Source of the DNA: Amphiura filiformis
Lineage: Eukaryota; Echinodermata; Ophiuroidea; Amphilepidida; Amphiuridae
DNA length: 64,000 nucleotides
Direction: 5' to 3'
Assembly (NCBI RefSeq): GCF_039555335.1
Contig: NC_092631.1
Span: 2,976,001 to 3,040,000 of the forward strand
Below the pieces are notes generated by a model. It worked only from the letters and a program-made list of their open reading frames with translations, was not told where the DNA came from and ran no database searches. Positions 25,711-38,400 of the stretch are shown piece after piece; within the stretch, counting starts at the first letter, position 1; each line of letters starts with the position of its first letter. The position numbers were made by a program, and so were the translations under genes.

Positions 25711-26266
25711 ATAGTTTGGTCCTATAACACTATCAGCAACCCACTGACACTGTTGGTTCTTTCTATTCCTCCCCCAGGTTGACTCCAGTCATGACTGGGG
25801 TTTTATCTGTTTTACAATCAGGCAATGTTGCATGTGGTAAATTGTTGCAGCTTCTGTTATCATACTGATAACTATTACAGACCTAAAGTGTTATTCAATT
25901 GTTGCCCACTTCACACTTTGAATAACACCACTCTCTAGAGGCAAGGGACAACTGGGTCTTCGAGTAAATAAGGCTCATGAAAATTGATTGGGAGTTTCCA
26001 TGTCACATATTTTTTGCCGAGTGATGAGGCGACTCTTTCATTATTAATTTTTTGATCATTTAACACATATCAGACTATTTAATGGTCATAACAATTGTCA
26101 TGGTCGCAATCTGTGAAGTGATACCAATTAAGAAATAATTTTCTTTGCATGTTTCATGTACTTACTGATTTTTATATGGAGCCCCTAAAAAATATGTGTA
26201 CCTCTGTCGGTACTAGAATTCTATCCGTGTCAGTGGGCCCCTGCTAGTATTAGAGGACCAAACTAT
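25711..26266. mobile_element. Element with long TIRs around ATAGTTTGGTCCT
   Basis: ATAGTTTGGTCCTATAACAC followed by ACCCACTGACAC is mirrored at 26227-26266. TA at both ends suggests a TA target. A fragment of the GGCTMATGAAA Harbinger-like family begins inside it at 25972 after TAA. It ends about 170 bp before the DAGL stop codon. Confidence 0.7.
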
Positions 26267-26433
26267 ATGTTATACCTTACAAATTATTAGGCATCTTTAC
26301 GCCAATTTCTTACCAACCACCCAAAGCCTCCTCCAAGACTACGCATCTTTTTCATCACACTCTGGCACCCAGGAGGCTGCAGAACATCTTGTAATATGTA
26401 TGAATACATCGGAGGACACTTTGGGATGCACTG

Positions 26434-29400
26434 TCATGCGTGAGGATTCGTCGTTTCATGACCTGGCCCGCCAACCTGCGGCATGTTTTCTGTGAGTTGA
26501 TCTAGTGCACGCTGAAGCTTACCGGGGAGGTGATCGGCGACCATGCGTGGTCCGACGAGAATTTGGCTGAATTCACGACAGCTAGCCCACTTGATTTGAT
26601 AGATTGGTTCACCGCCACGGCAGCACCCGCTGGAATAGATTAACAAATAAGATGCAATAATTTTTTTATTTCTACCATGGTCCAGGTATGTGCTGGTGAT
26701 CGGTGATCACATCATGTCAACCGTCTTGTTGTCATTAGTGCTGGTATCGGCAAGCATTTTCATTGTCGACAATCGACAAAATTAAAAAGCCGACGTCGAC
26801 AACTATCGACAATCAGACCTAATTAATAACCCCTAAAATCGTCCCACAAACCTGGCGAATTTTGCGACGTTCCGGGTGCAAAATTCGGCAACCTACACTA
26901 CTTGCCCATTTTTAGAAAACCAGGCAAGAGTTGTGAAAGTTATTACATTTTAATGAGATAAATATGCCAGATTTTGAGCTGAAATATAAACAAGATACCA
27001 AACATGATCCGCAAATCTGATGATTTCCCGTCCCTTCGTTCGCCTTTTTTCAGTTGCTAAATGTAAACATCAGAAAGAAGTGCCGAATCACAAATTACTG
27101 ATATTAATCCGCCTCATCGCGCAACTTGCTCTGAACTCCGCCCCATTTCCCCAAATATGGAGAGCGTGTGCAATTATTCCGAGCATGTGACTGTTTTGTG
27201 AGTTGGAAAATACTTTTGTATGCTCGGAGGAAGCTTAACAGTTCGTTACAATAAAGAAGTCAATCCTGGTCTAGTTTATTATTAACAATACCTGGTGTCG
27301 GAGTCCCTTGGTCAAAAAAGTCCATCAAAGTATGTTTGATGCCATGGTTTATTGGTTAGCCATCAAACTATTTCCACCTACGTATTCACGCAATGTCAAT
27401 TATAGCCTGGGGCTTTTCCTTCAACACACACCACGTGGCTAGCACTTCCTCTTGTCTCGTGCGCTGAATATTCATAACTCAACTGTACATTCACAATTAA
27501 ACCCTGTGCAGGTGGTGTATGACGTGCAGTCCCTAAATTCAGTAAATTTTCATCGTCAACCGTGTAATTGAATGGGATTATTTTGACATTTTAAAAGCGC
27601 TTGAAATATCACAAACAAATAGGCCTATGTTGATAAATGATATAAATACAAGCTAAAACCGTTGGGGTTCGATAATGAACCCCACAAAACTAACCGAGTA
27701 TATGGAAAATGCCATACGGCCGGGCGGTTTCACGAGTTGCCGGCTCGATCATGTCATCCGCCGCCTGACCCTGTGCAAAGTACGTATGTGACCCATCGAC
27801 GTCATCGTGATTCGTCTTGACCTTTTAGTGTAATGAATATTAATTATAGCTTTACAATGTACATTCACAATCTGAGACCATAATTGTCTCAGTTCACAAT
27901 TGAACGCTGTGGAACGCACGTACGTGTCTGTGACCCATGATGTCATTGTCAGAGATGAAAAAAACATCGTGTGAAAGGACAAATCGCAAATAAACAGTGT
28001 CTGTGATTGGCTCATATTTTACCCATTTCACATAAATACCCAATCAGTGTGCTTGTTTCAATAAATAAAGTTGATCATCAGGGACTTTCCCTGTTTGCCA
28101 ATGTTATGCGTGACAGCGAAAATGGCGACTGCTGAGTGAAAGAATTGGATGCTATCTGAGCGTATGCGATAGATCAAAAAGTCGGGATGAAAACGCTAAA
28201 GAAACATGGCGAGAACATCAGGGAAATCGACAAAGATGTAAAGAATAAGAGATCCCGAAAATACCTTGGTAAATTTTGTTAAGGGATCTAAAATGAGCGT
28301 TTATTGGGTTTCGACAGTATTTTTGTGGGACATGAGAGCACCTCAGACCTATCGAATTGCATTCTGAATCTGAAGCATGTCTTTCTGATACCAAATAATT
28401 TTCATTTTTTGAAAATCACAATATAATACAAATTTTATGACAAATTATAAAAATTTGATATTTTTCAAATTTTTGATATATAACAGTACTCGAAGTAAAT
28501 TATATAAATCTAATGATATACTCTTAAAGTGTATGTAGCAGGGAGAAAAAGCCGACGGTCAATTGAAAATTTTGACCTTTCATATTGAAGATATGGATTT
28601 TTTTCCCAAAAAGACCTATTTTTTTTTGGTGTTTCTGTAAAAAAATCCATATCTTCAATATAAAGGTCAAAATTTTCAATTGATCGTCGGCTTTTCATCC
28701 CACCTACATACACTTTAAGTATAAATCATCAGATTTATAAAGTTTACTTCAAGTACTGGTAAATATCAAAAATATCAATTTTAATGATTTGCCATAAAAT
28801 TTCAAAAAATCAAAATTATTTGATATCAGAATGACATTCTTCGTATTCAGAATGCAATTCGATATGTCTGATGTGCTCTAATGTCCCAAAATAAATACTG
28901 TCCAAACGTTCATACCCCAGCCCTTAAGATGTTAAACTTTTCGAGCTTTCTTAGCCAAATTGTTTGTTTACTTTTTGTCGATACATGCAAAGCTCTTGTC
29001 GACAATCGGCAAAAGTGCTTTTGTCGACAATATTGTCGACAAAGCCTTGTCGATACCAGCACTAGTTGTCATGACCGTTGATCAGCCAATCAGTGTGATT
29101 ATTTATCACTTCTGCGTTTATGCTTGTGTACGCTTGGCATTTAATAAAAAATTAATCGTCAGATGATTTAAAATTCAAAATTTTTGAGCAATTAATTTTC
29201 GCGCCAATTTTGAACTCTTCCACTTTTGTTTAAAATTTTGATTCTAAGCTTCCTTACATTGTCCTTTACACAAAAGAAACATATTCCTTTACAGAACACC
29301 CTCATTCAACCAAAAGTTGGTAATGGTCAGTAAAACACCCTGATTCGACCAAAAGTCGATAATAGTCAATAAAAGGGCAAGTTCATCACAACATCATAGG

Positions 29401-32400
29401 ACTTCTTCTGAGGTAGATGCATATCACACATCGAAAATTCAAGTTTAATGGAATTTGTTAAAAGTTAGTTTAAACTTTTAGAAATTGTTTATCACCACGT
29501 ATGAAATTACTTTTGAGTCTCTGAAAGTAGTTTTTCATGCAGGCATTTTTGGGTTTTTTCCCATTTATTTTAAGTACTAGTACCATCTAAAAGGAAACAT
29601 TATTGGAAAACCAAGTTGAAAAGCAAAGAACAAACACTATAAAATGTGTGATAGCACTTTCTTTGTTACTCATACAATCAGTGTTCGAAATATGCCTCAA
29701 AAAGTTACAGGCCAGCCGGGCCTGTAAGTCTGAAAAGTTACAGGCCCGGTTGAAAAGTTACCGGCCAAAAATTTTTAGAGCTTCTAAATGGGAAATTAAG
29801 CCGAGAAATATCAACATAGTTCCGTTAATGACAAGATACAACAAGTTCAATAGTGACGTTTTAAACCAAGGAATTATTTGTCATGCGTTTTTAAAATGAA
29901 CTGCAAATTATATCTATACATTTTATATTGATAAAAAGATAATGTTATTTGTTTTAATTCTGCACAGGTGTCTACGGCCGTATATAGATTACTATGTGTA
30001 TAGTTTTACCCCAGTTTTTGGGTATTTGTCCCAGCTGTAAGTTTGTAACTAACGGGAAGTTAGAGTTAAACTAAAGTGGCAACTGCTGCCAGTACGTCCA
30101 TCGTAACCCCCCCCACCTCCTCGGTACTCATGCATAAGGTATACAGGTGTGTGCCCCTCTATCATGTCTATAACGGGTCGATTTTTTGCAAAAAGAAATC
30201 CCTAAAAAATGGGACCTTCCGATTTGAGATTTGAGAAAAAAATCCCTAAACATGGGTCCTGATTTGAAAAAAATTGGTAAAAAAAAGTCAAATTAGCCGT
30301 TTTTTAGGCAAAAAATCAAACATGTCTCCCTATTTGAGAAATAAAATGGTCAAAAACTGCCAAATCAGCTGTTTTTTAGGTAAAACAAATCCCTAAATTT
30401 GGGTTTCAGACTCCCAGTCCCAGCGGCACACCCCTGTCAAAATGTAATCGTAACTTCATCTAATCACCATAATCCACATCACTGATGTCAGAATCTGACT
30501 TGGGCTGTTCAAAACGGACATCTCGTTACTACAAATCAAGTGTGATATAAATACGTTGGCACGATTATAAGACACAGAATATAACTTAGGCTGGTAGAAG
30601 CGGCCGTTGAAATGTTTCTGGCAAGATCACGATTTTTTTTATCGAAATTCAATTAATTTTATACCGTGCTGTGGTTTAATAAATAATGACAGTACAGATT
30701 GAAGGTACATTCATGAATCATGTGTTTGAACATTTAAAAAACTAACACTTTGACCTTTAAAAGTTACCGGCCAGCCGGGCCGGTAACTAGACTGCCAGTC
30801 AGAAAAGTTACCGGCCAGGCCAAAAAGTTACAGGCCAATGGCCGGCTGACCGGCCCTATTTCGAACGCTGCATACAATACCTTTCTATGACATCTGACTC
30901 TACTACCCATAAGATATGGCCTGGTGGATATAACTGCCTGGTTACCTCTTGAAGATTTCTCTCAGTCTGGGTACACAAAATACAAGGTATAAATGCATGT
31001 TAAAATTTGACATTAAAATTAAACTGATCCATGTCAGCATTACTCCACACAGATTGGGTATTCCGGTTGAAATCCATATACACCCACTATATGGAAAACT
31101 GCACCACACAGGGAGTGTGAATTTCATATGGGGTTGAAATCTACGCTTGTGTGGGAGATTAAGGTCATATCTTCCAAAGGGGATGTATGGGTTTTAACTG
31201 AAATAGTCCATTCCTATGTGTTACATACTGCTAGTGTTACATAATTGGCAAATGGTCAAACACCCCAAGACTGAGATGTTAGAATTGGCTGTTAGTGTCC
31301 AGAGTTTGGACAGATTTACACATTTGACAGACCTGATTGCAAATGCTAGCAACATTTGATCTGGGAGGCAAAATCTGGCAGTGTTTGCATCTATCTAGGT
31401 GGCGTCTTTAAGCGTGTATGTGCATATGGCAGCACTTTGAGCGAACGCTAGCTATTTGAAGCTGCGCAAATGAAATGCACACTGACAACACTGCCTCATC
31501 AGGGTGATAAATGTGTCAGGGTGAAAAATGGTATAGCACCCTATCCATCTACACCCCCTAACTGCTGATCTGGAGGGTCAACATCTGGTAGTGTTTGCAC
31601 ACTTACAGTGATTAGTGTCAATGTACATCATTTTAACCCATTAAGTGCTATGATACTTACCCCTTCTATATCTATTCTTTCATCAGTGTAACTGGCGCGA
31701 TCCTGCATCACAGGATCATTTTTGTTGACCAATTCCGTTGAGCTGGTATCACTGCTCTCAAGATGATCTCGTACTGTGTATCTGTCTTCTGGTACATGGA
31801 CTGGAAGCCTATCAGGTACACAACAACATGCACGCCTACAGGCTCCCGCTAATATTTGATGCTGTCAGGAGAGACAAAAAACAAGGGTGTTTAGTTTGTT
31901 ATATTAATAATTGTGATAAATGACATACTGGTGTGACTTTACCATGTGATCACAAGGTTCAAATCCTGGTAGGGTAATTGTGTTAGAACACTTGGGGAAC
32001 AGACCAAAAGATTGATGAAGTCCTATGAACAAAACTAGTTTCTTAAGAAGGTAGAAGGAGTTTTTGGCAGCTTTATCGACCTTGTGGTTTGTCCCCTTAT
32101 GGAAGTTACTTTACCTCAATGTGATATCTTGCACAACCCATAAATCACTCACTCTATTTTATTGAGAAGTAAATTTGTTTGAGCAAATCTTGTTATTGTA
32201 TTTATGTCTCACAGTTCTAGATCTTTCCCCACTTGCTGATACATGTCAAATTTATGTCATGCCACAAATCCTAGTTCTAGATGGTTTTGAGCTCACAACC
32301 CACTAGTTGTAGTCTACATTGTATACACTAATCCAACGAGCCAAATGATGGTCAGAATTCATTCCGCCATTACTGGGGCCATCCGCACCAAACTGGTGTT

Positions 32401-35400
32401 TTGACTGCCCAATTGGGTGGAAAAGTGCTGCTTCAAAATCAATTTTATAGAGTATTGCATTGTAAACGTTCGGCATCCTTTTGTCACACGGGTGATGGAA
32501 CACAGTTTAAAATCCCCGCAAAGCCTGCATCATTTCACATTTCAGTTTGGATGCCCCCCATCAATGGCTGCCATTGAAGTGTAGGAATGTGTGGAATCAG
32601 ATTTGTCTATATATATAAGAATGTTTACCTTTGGTGTATTGCTTCGTCTTACAACATCTAGTAACTGTTCTTTTATTGCTTCTAAGGTGCCTAATCCAAG
32701 TCTGTGTATCAAAGAAAAAGAAACGACACATGCGTGATGAGAAATTGATACAAATTGCAAATGTGGATATTTTCAAGATGTAAATTTTCATTATTTCAGG
32801 AAATTTATTTCATGCAGTTTTAAAACATTGACTGAATTAATTCAATTCTTCTCTGTAAAATGGGCAACTGTGATGGAGATTCTATGTAGACAAGCAGAAT
32901 CACGGTTTTTGCACACAAGACATGTTATCCATTGGTTAGGTTTGAGGCTAAAAAGAGTCATCCATGGGCAAGAAAATCCTATGTGTCTTTGGCCCCTGAA
33001 CATGTTTAAAGCATAACCTCCTAAGTAACCTATTCGCAGTTTTGTTTTAAACATGTTCAAGGGTCAAAGACAAATAGGAAGTTTACATACAAAGTAAAGG
33101 TTACACAAATACTCAATTCTGTAACCTATTTCGGACAATGGTTGAGGTCCAATACTCTCTTTTAACTTTTCCCAACGCTCCATATTTTAAATGTAATACA
33201 GAATCTATTACAGTGGAATACCACTCCATTCTTTATGTAAGGGTTTACAGCTTGTTTAATTACATATCCATCTTGTTTATAGCAGATTCAACCCATCGTG
33301 GGATGTTTTTCCAACAAATCCAGGCTCCCGGTCAATCATCTGCCAGTCATGCATAGCGTGATATGCATGATCGCCTGGTAGCCTGAATTTGTTTGAAAAA
33401 CGTCCCACAATGGGATGAATCTGTTATAACAATTTACCTTGGAACAAGATCTTCACCATATAAAACTGAGAGTACAAAAGATGAAGTGAATAAGACCCCC
33501 TCATGGCTGAAATAAAGAAAACCATTGAAAGAATTAATATAATGAATGATATATAGGCCTACAGCAAAACATTGCGAGAAAAAAATGCCTGATGATGACA
33601 CTCTCCATATTTCTATGATTCCTACACTCTTTTGACTCTTTCCTCTTGCTTGCACTCTTACTTTCTTCATACTAGCTTTCTTTCTGTGGTCATTTCTTGT
33701 TTTTCTTTCTCTTCCTGCATTACCTATTACCAGTCTTCAAATTATTTTTTTTACCTTGGGGAGCACTCACCACATTTGTGAAGTTGTGGTACAATTTTAT
33801 CTGACGCAGAGCAACTTGAAGTGCAGTCTCAGACAATCAACACATGAAGTCAGTACAATGTGGTATCGCAATTTGGCACCACACTTTAAAAGTTGTATTG
33901 CAACAAGCAAATTGCACTGCGATATGGCTTATTTCAAACGCTGCCTATTACTGATATTGATGAAATAACTAACCAGAAGTCAATCAAAGTATACAATGGC
34001 TGTAGGAATGCATCAATTACATCATGAGTCATTTCATTACTTTCATAATTTGATAAATAATTCTCATTTTACTATAATAATACATTGCAACACATGAGAG
34101 TTTAATTCTCAACAATTGACAATGTCACAATAAATTTGATACAATCCCCATCATGAACAGAGAAGAGGGGAAATATAAGTTAATTGCCCTACCTTATTAG
34201 TCCTCCTGGAGGTGCAAATGCATAGCATTTTAATTTTGGCCATTTGGAATGCATTAACACAGACAACAAAGCTGCTGCCCCAGCACCAAGACTGTGACCA
34301 ACGATAACTAGCTTATAATCCTGTAATAAGAAAACAAAATACAACTTGTAATATCACTATAAACATGCAAAGTTTCAGTGATATTTTCCTACTATAGTCT
34401 ACTTGTCTTCCTCGTGAGAGTGACGTCGGTGCATGCTCCAGTGTCCGCATAGTGTTAAATTGTGCATATTTACTCAAAGAACTTACATGTTTACACACAC
34501 AATCAAAGGTAGTACATCTGTACATGCATGAAGTAACTCTGACAAAGTACTCAATGTCACTCTCTTGAGGAAGCCAAATGGTCTATGAAAAGTATTGTGC
34601 TAAATTCATTCCATCTTGCACTTATTGTCCACTTTCCCTATTCACTGCCCACACAACCCACTCGATAGGCCAGTGACCTCTGCTGGTGCCCACACAGTTT
34701 AGGTATAGGACTCCCACTAGTTAGCATCACTGTGCAAAAAATAACCAGCCGATTATTTTCAGTGAGGCGCTCACATGTTCAATTATATTATCATCTGATT
34801 GTGGTTCAAATTTCATTCGAAAATGTAGAAAAGAAAGCTGCAACCAGTACATTTTTGCAACTCAATTCTATACTTTTTCCGAAGCAGAGGTCCCTGTGTT
34901 ATTTCAATACAAACAAAAATGCCAGTGACCATAGCATAGAATGGCTTATATTCAGGGGCATGCCCCGCCCAAACCCTTTGAGCTACACTCTTCGTAGGAG
35001 CTGCTAATCAAGATTTTCTAACAATCTCATTGGTGTCCAAATTTGATTGGCATACAAGACAAGGAAAAATGCGAACAGCCTCTTCCAAATAAGGGTTTCC
35101 AACCCAGTGTTTTCAGCTCCTTGGGCAAGTTCAGTGGAACCAGCCAGGGATTTTCAAGTGAGTATTATTGATTGGTTTGTGTGGTCAGTGAAGAGTGATC
35201 AGTTATAGAGCTTGCTGATTGGTTGAGCGTAAAGAAGTGGATAATGGCCCATTCATAAACCTAATTGGTGTAGTTTTTAACTGGGTTTAGCATTCACAAA
35301 AGTCGAGATGTATTTCATGTGGACCATAAGTGCACTATGCAATTTATCTGGTAAGCTCTTTCAATACATTAGTACTGATCTCCCAAGAGGTCCAGATCAG

Positions 35401-38400
35401 ACAATATCAATATATAATTAGACAATAATTAAACAATCAAAACAATATCAATATAAAATTAGACCATAATTAAACAATCAAAATGCAAAGAATACTATAA
35501 TACAAATGAGGATATGAAAATAATACAGTAATGTACATTGTATATACACAGGCAACTGATGGTCCATTTTACGTGCCCATTTCAACTACTGCTGTATAAG
35601 CCAATATTTTTTAGTATAGATATTTCCACAGTTGCGAGCTTCACTAGCATCTGTGAGGTTCAAAGAACTTCAAATAATTTCTGCCAATTACAAGCCATTG
35701 CAACACACAGAACATACTCATAATTTACCATGTGTGTGGAACAATGCCTGAGGAGAATTACATACCTCCTGAACATACTGAAATCTACATCTGCAAAAAG
35801 AAGGAACTGCTGGTTTCATTGAACCCTCCAACTTTTATCTTTTCCTTAAGAAATGCCAATTTTTCATACTTACAGGCACTTTGTGAAAAGCTTTCTCCAG
35901 CACTTGGTTTTCTTCTAATGTCCGTTTAATATATCTTGCAGACTGCAAAATTCCTTTATGTGCATATATTTCTTGACCTTCGACCTCTATCCTCTCTGCT
36001 TCTGCTACAGCATCTGTTAAGGCATCCTGCCAAATAAGATAACAATTGGATTTATTACTAATATAGATTTGTGGTTTAGGAACAGGTTAATAGTCGAGGA
36101 GGATAGAGATCATCAAAGACCAAGTATAATCGTGAAGTTGCACACTTATGACATTCTGCTTACAGTAATAATAGGAGCATATATGGATTCAAAACCTGCT
36201 GGGTACCAAGAAAGCACCCTTGGGCAAATTGAGTTATTGAGGTCAAACATCACACAGGGGATTAAATTTGAAAATCGATGGTCATGTACAGTGTTCGAAT
36301 TAAGCAATTTTTTGAGGTTGTCCGCCGGACAACCTCCAAAAATTTTTTGGTTGTCCGAAAATATTTTTGGTTGTCCGAAATTTTAATGAACTTTTTAAGC
36401 TTAAAGTTGCAAGTTTAAAAACATACACTGCCGCCAAATTCACACATCACACACTTTCCCCAAACTCACCTTGTTGCTAATCAAATATATCCAAGAAAAT
36501 AAAATGTACAAGTTGTATGGTCATCAATTATTTATCATCAATAAATCCATGTTTGTGCCGTATTTTATGCTTAAAGGCCATCAGAATTCATGATTATTTT
36601 CAAGAAGTCAAGATTTTAATATGTACGCAAAATTCTCCATTGAAATATACCTCATTAATTATTCATGAGCTCATAGGGAAATCCCCCAAAGAGACAATGG
36701 GTGTTTTGAAACTGATCTGATCTGAATATTTTTTGTGCACATTATAATTGCCTCGTGTCTTGAAACTTATAATAATATCATCAATCATCAATCATCAGAT
36801 TTTTTGCCTGGGTTTTTGCTGACAGCCAGTTTTTCTTTAGACATGATTTTACTATTGCAAGAGCTTGACAGATTCGGGAACCATGCTAGCCCTCGACCGA
36901 CCGACCGTGTGTCAAAATGCCCAAACCAGCTGTTTACATTTACCGATGCACATGTCCAAGGTTGGGTATTTATAAAATACTGGCTACAAATTATGGGTGT
37001 TTTTTACTACATTGGTCATGATTTCTTCTGAAAATTTCAAGATGATAATACAATGCATTTTATATTAAGCTTATTCAGTAACGGTGGTGCACATTTTTTA
37101 TGGTTGTAACTTGTCACAATCCAGACTTGTAATCGAACGCAAATGACTGAACTTCCCCCGATGCATAAACTTTTTTTCCGGTATCGAGGGGCTCGATAAA
37201 GTAAACAGATAATGGCTGCGATTGAGTTTCGCAGCTCATGGGTTGTGGAACCACGTTTAAATTCACGTTTATTTTATTCAAAAATAGTTTCACATTTTAA
37301 ATATTACCATCGGCTAAAAGATACTCATACAAAGGTGAGTTTTGGCTACAGATTGTTCGGCGGACAACTGAATCAGTATTTTTGGTTGTCCGGCGACTTT
37401 TTTAGTTGTCCCGGGCGAACGGACAACCAAAATTTCGAACGCTGGTCATGTATCTCCAAGATATCTAATTAATGAGGTAAATATAGGTCAAAGGTACAAT
37501 AACAATGTCATAGGTCAAATTTTTAAAATGCTCCATACTGAGTAACAATAGTATCAAACTATTCATCTTTACAAATGATTATGATGAATACAAAAAATGT
37601 ATACTGAGTAACAATAGTATCAAACTATTCATCTTAAAAAATGATTATGATGAATACAAAAAAATGTATAATTTGCAATGGAGAAGTCATCTTATCCTAG
37701 AATAAGTTAAATGACCCTATAGAGTATGTAACCTTGACAGTTCAAAGGTCATAATAATAAATCTAGACTCCACAGATATAGTAAACTATAATTTTTTTTT
37801 TCTTTTGTCAAGATGGATAATGGGAAATTGGAAAGTGTGAATGGGCTATTGCAAATCTCCAAATTACACCAAACAGTGCTATGGGGTTATCTACAAGCAT
37901 GGGGAATTGCATAGTGCGAATTGGCTAGAAGAGTAGCTAATGTCATTGGCTGAATTTTTAAGGGAAACAAAGGACAGTGCACATAGATACTGCAATGCTA
38001 ACATACCTTAAATGATAATGTTCCCCTTATTGACACAACAACAGATTTGGTGTGATCGTCAATTGCCACGAAAAATGGAATCTCATAAATCTGGAAAGAA
38101 ACATAAGAATTAGAATTGAAGCTTGTAAACAAATACATAAATCATTATGAAACTCATCCAAGCTTGAGCTTGTAATAATTTATGACTCATAACTCAACTT
38201 TTCAAACATGAACTGTCTCAACACATATTGCCAATTCTTAGTCAGTGGCTGTGGTTTAGCTTGTTAGCGTTGAATTTCATTGGTTTCTGCATGCCGTCTA
38301 TCACACGGTCTGCATGCTGTCTATCACACTGTACACTGTATTGGCCGAATTGTCCCAGAACACACTTGTCGAAGCGTGTGTATGTAGTCAGCATTACAGA

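Noticed and set aside
27749-28015. Possible transposase fragment inside the 2.3-kb hAT-like element
   Set aside because: The 88-aa translation shows no hAT signature (no BED finger or dimerisation motif).
29603-29899. 98-aa open frame
   Set aside because: Spans the left end of the hAT-like element, reading its AGTTACMGGCC subterminal repeats.
36069-36386. 105-aa open frame
   Set aside because: Crosses the TSD and left end of the hAT-like element at 36289.
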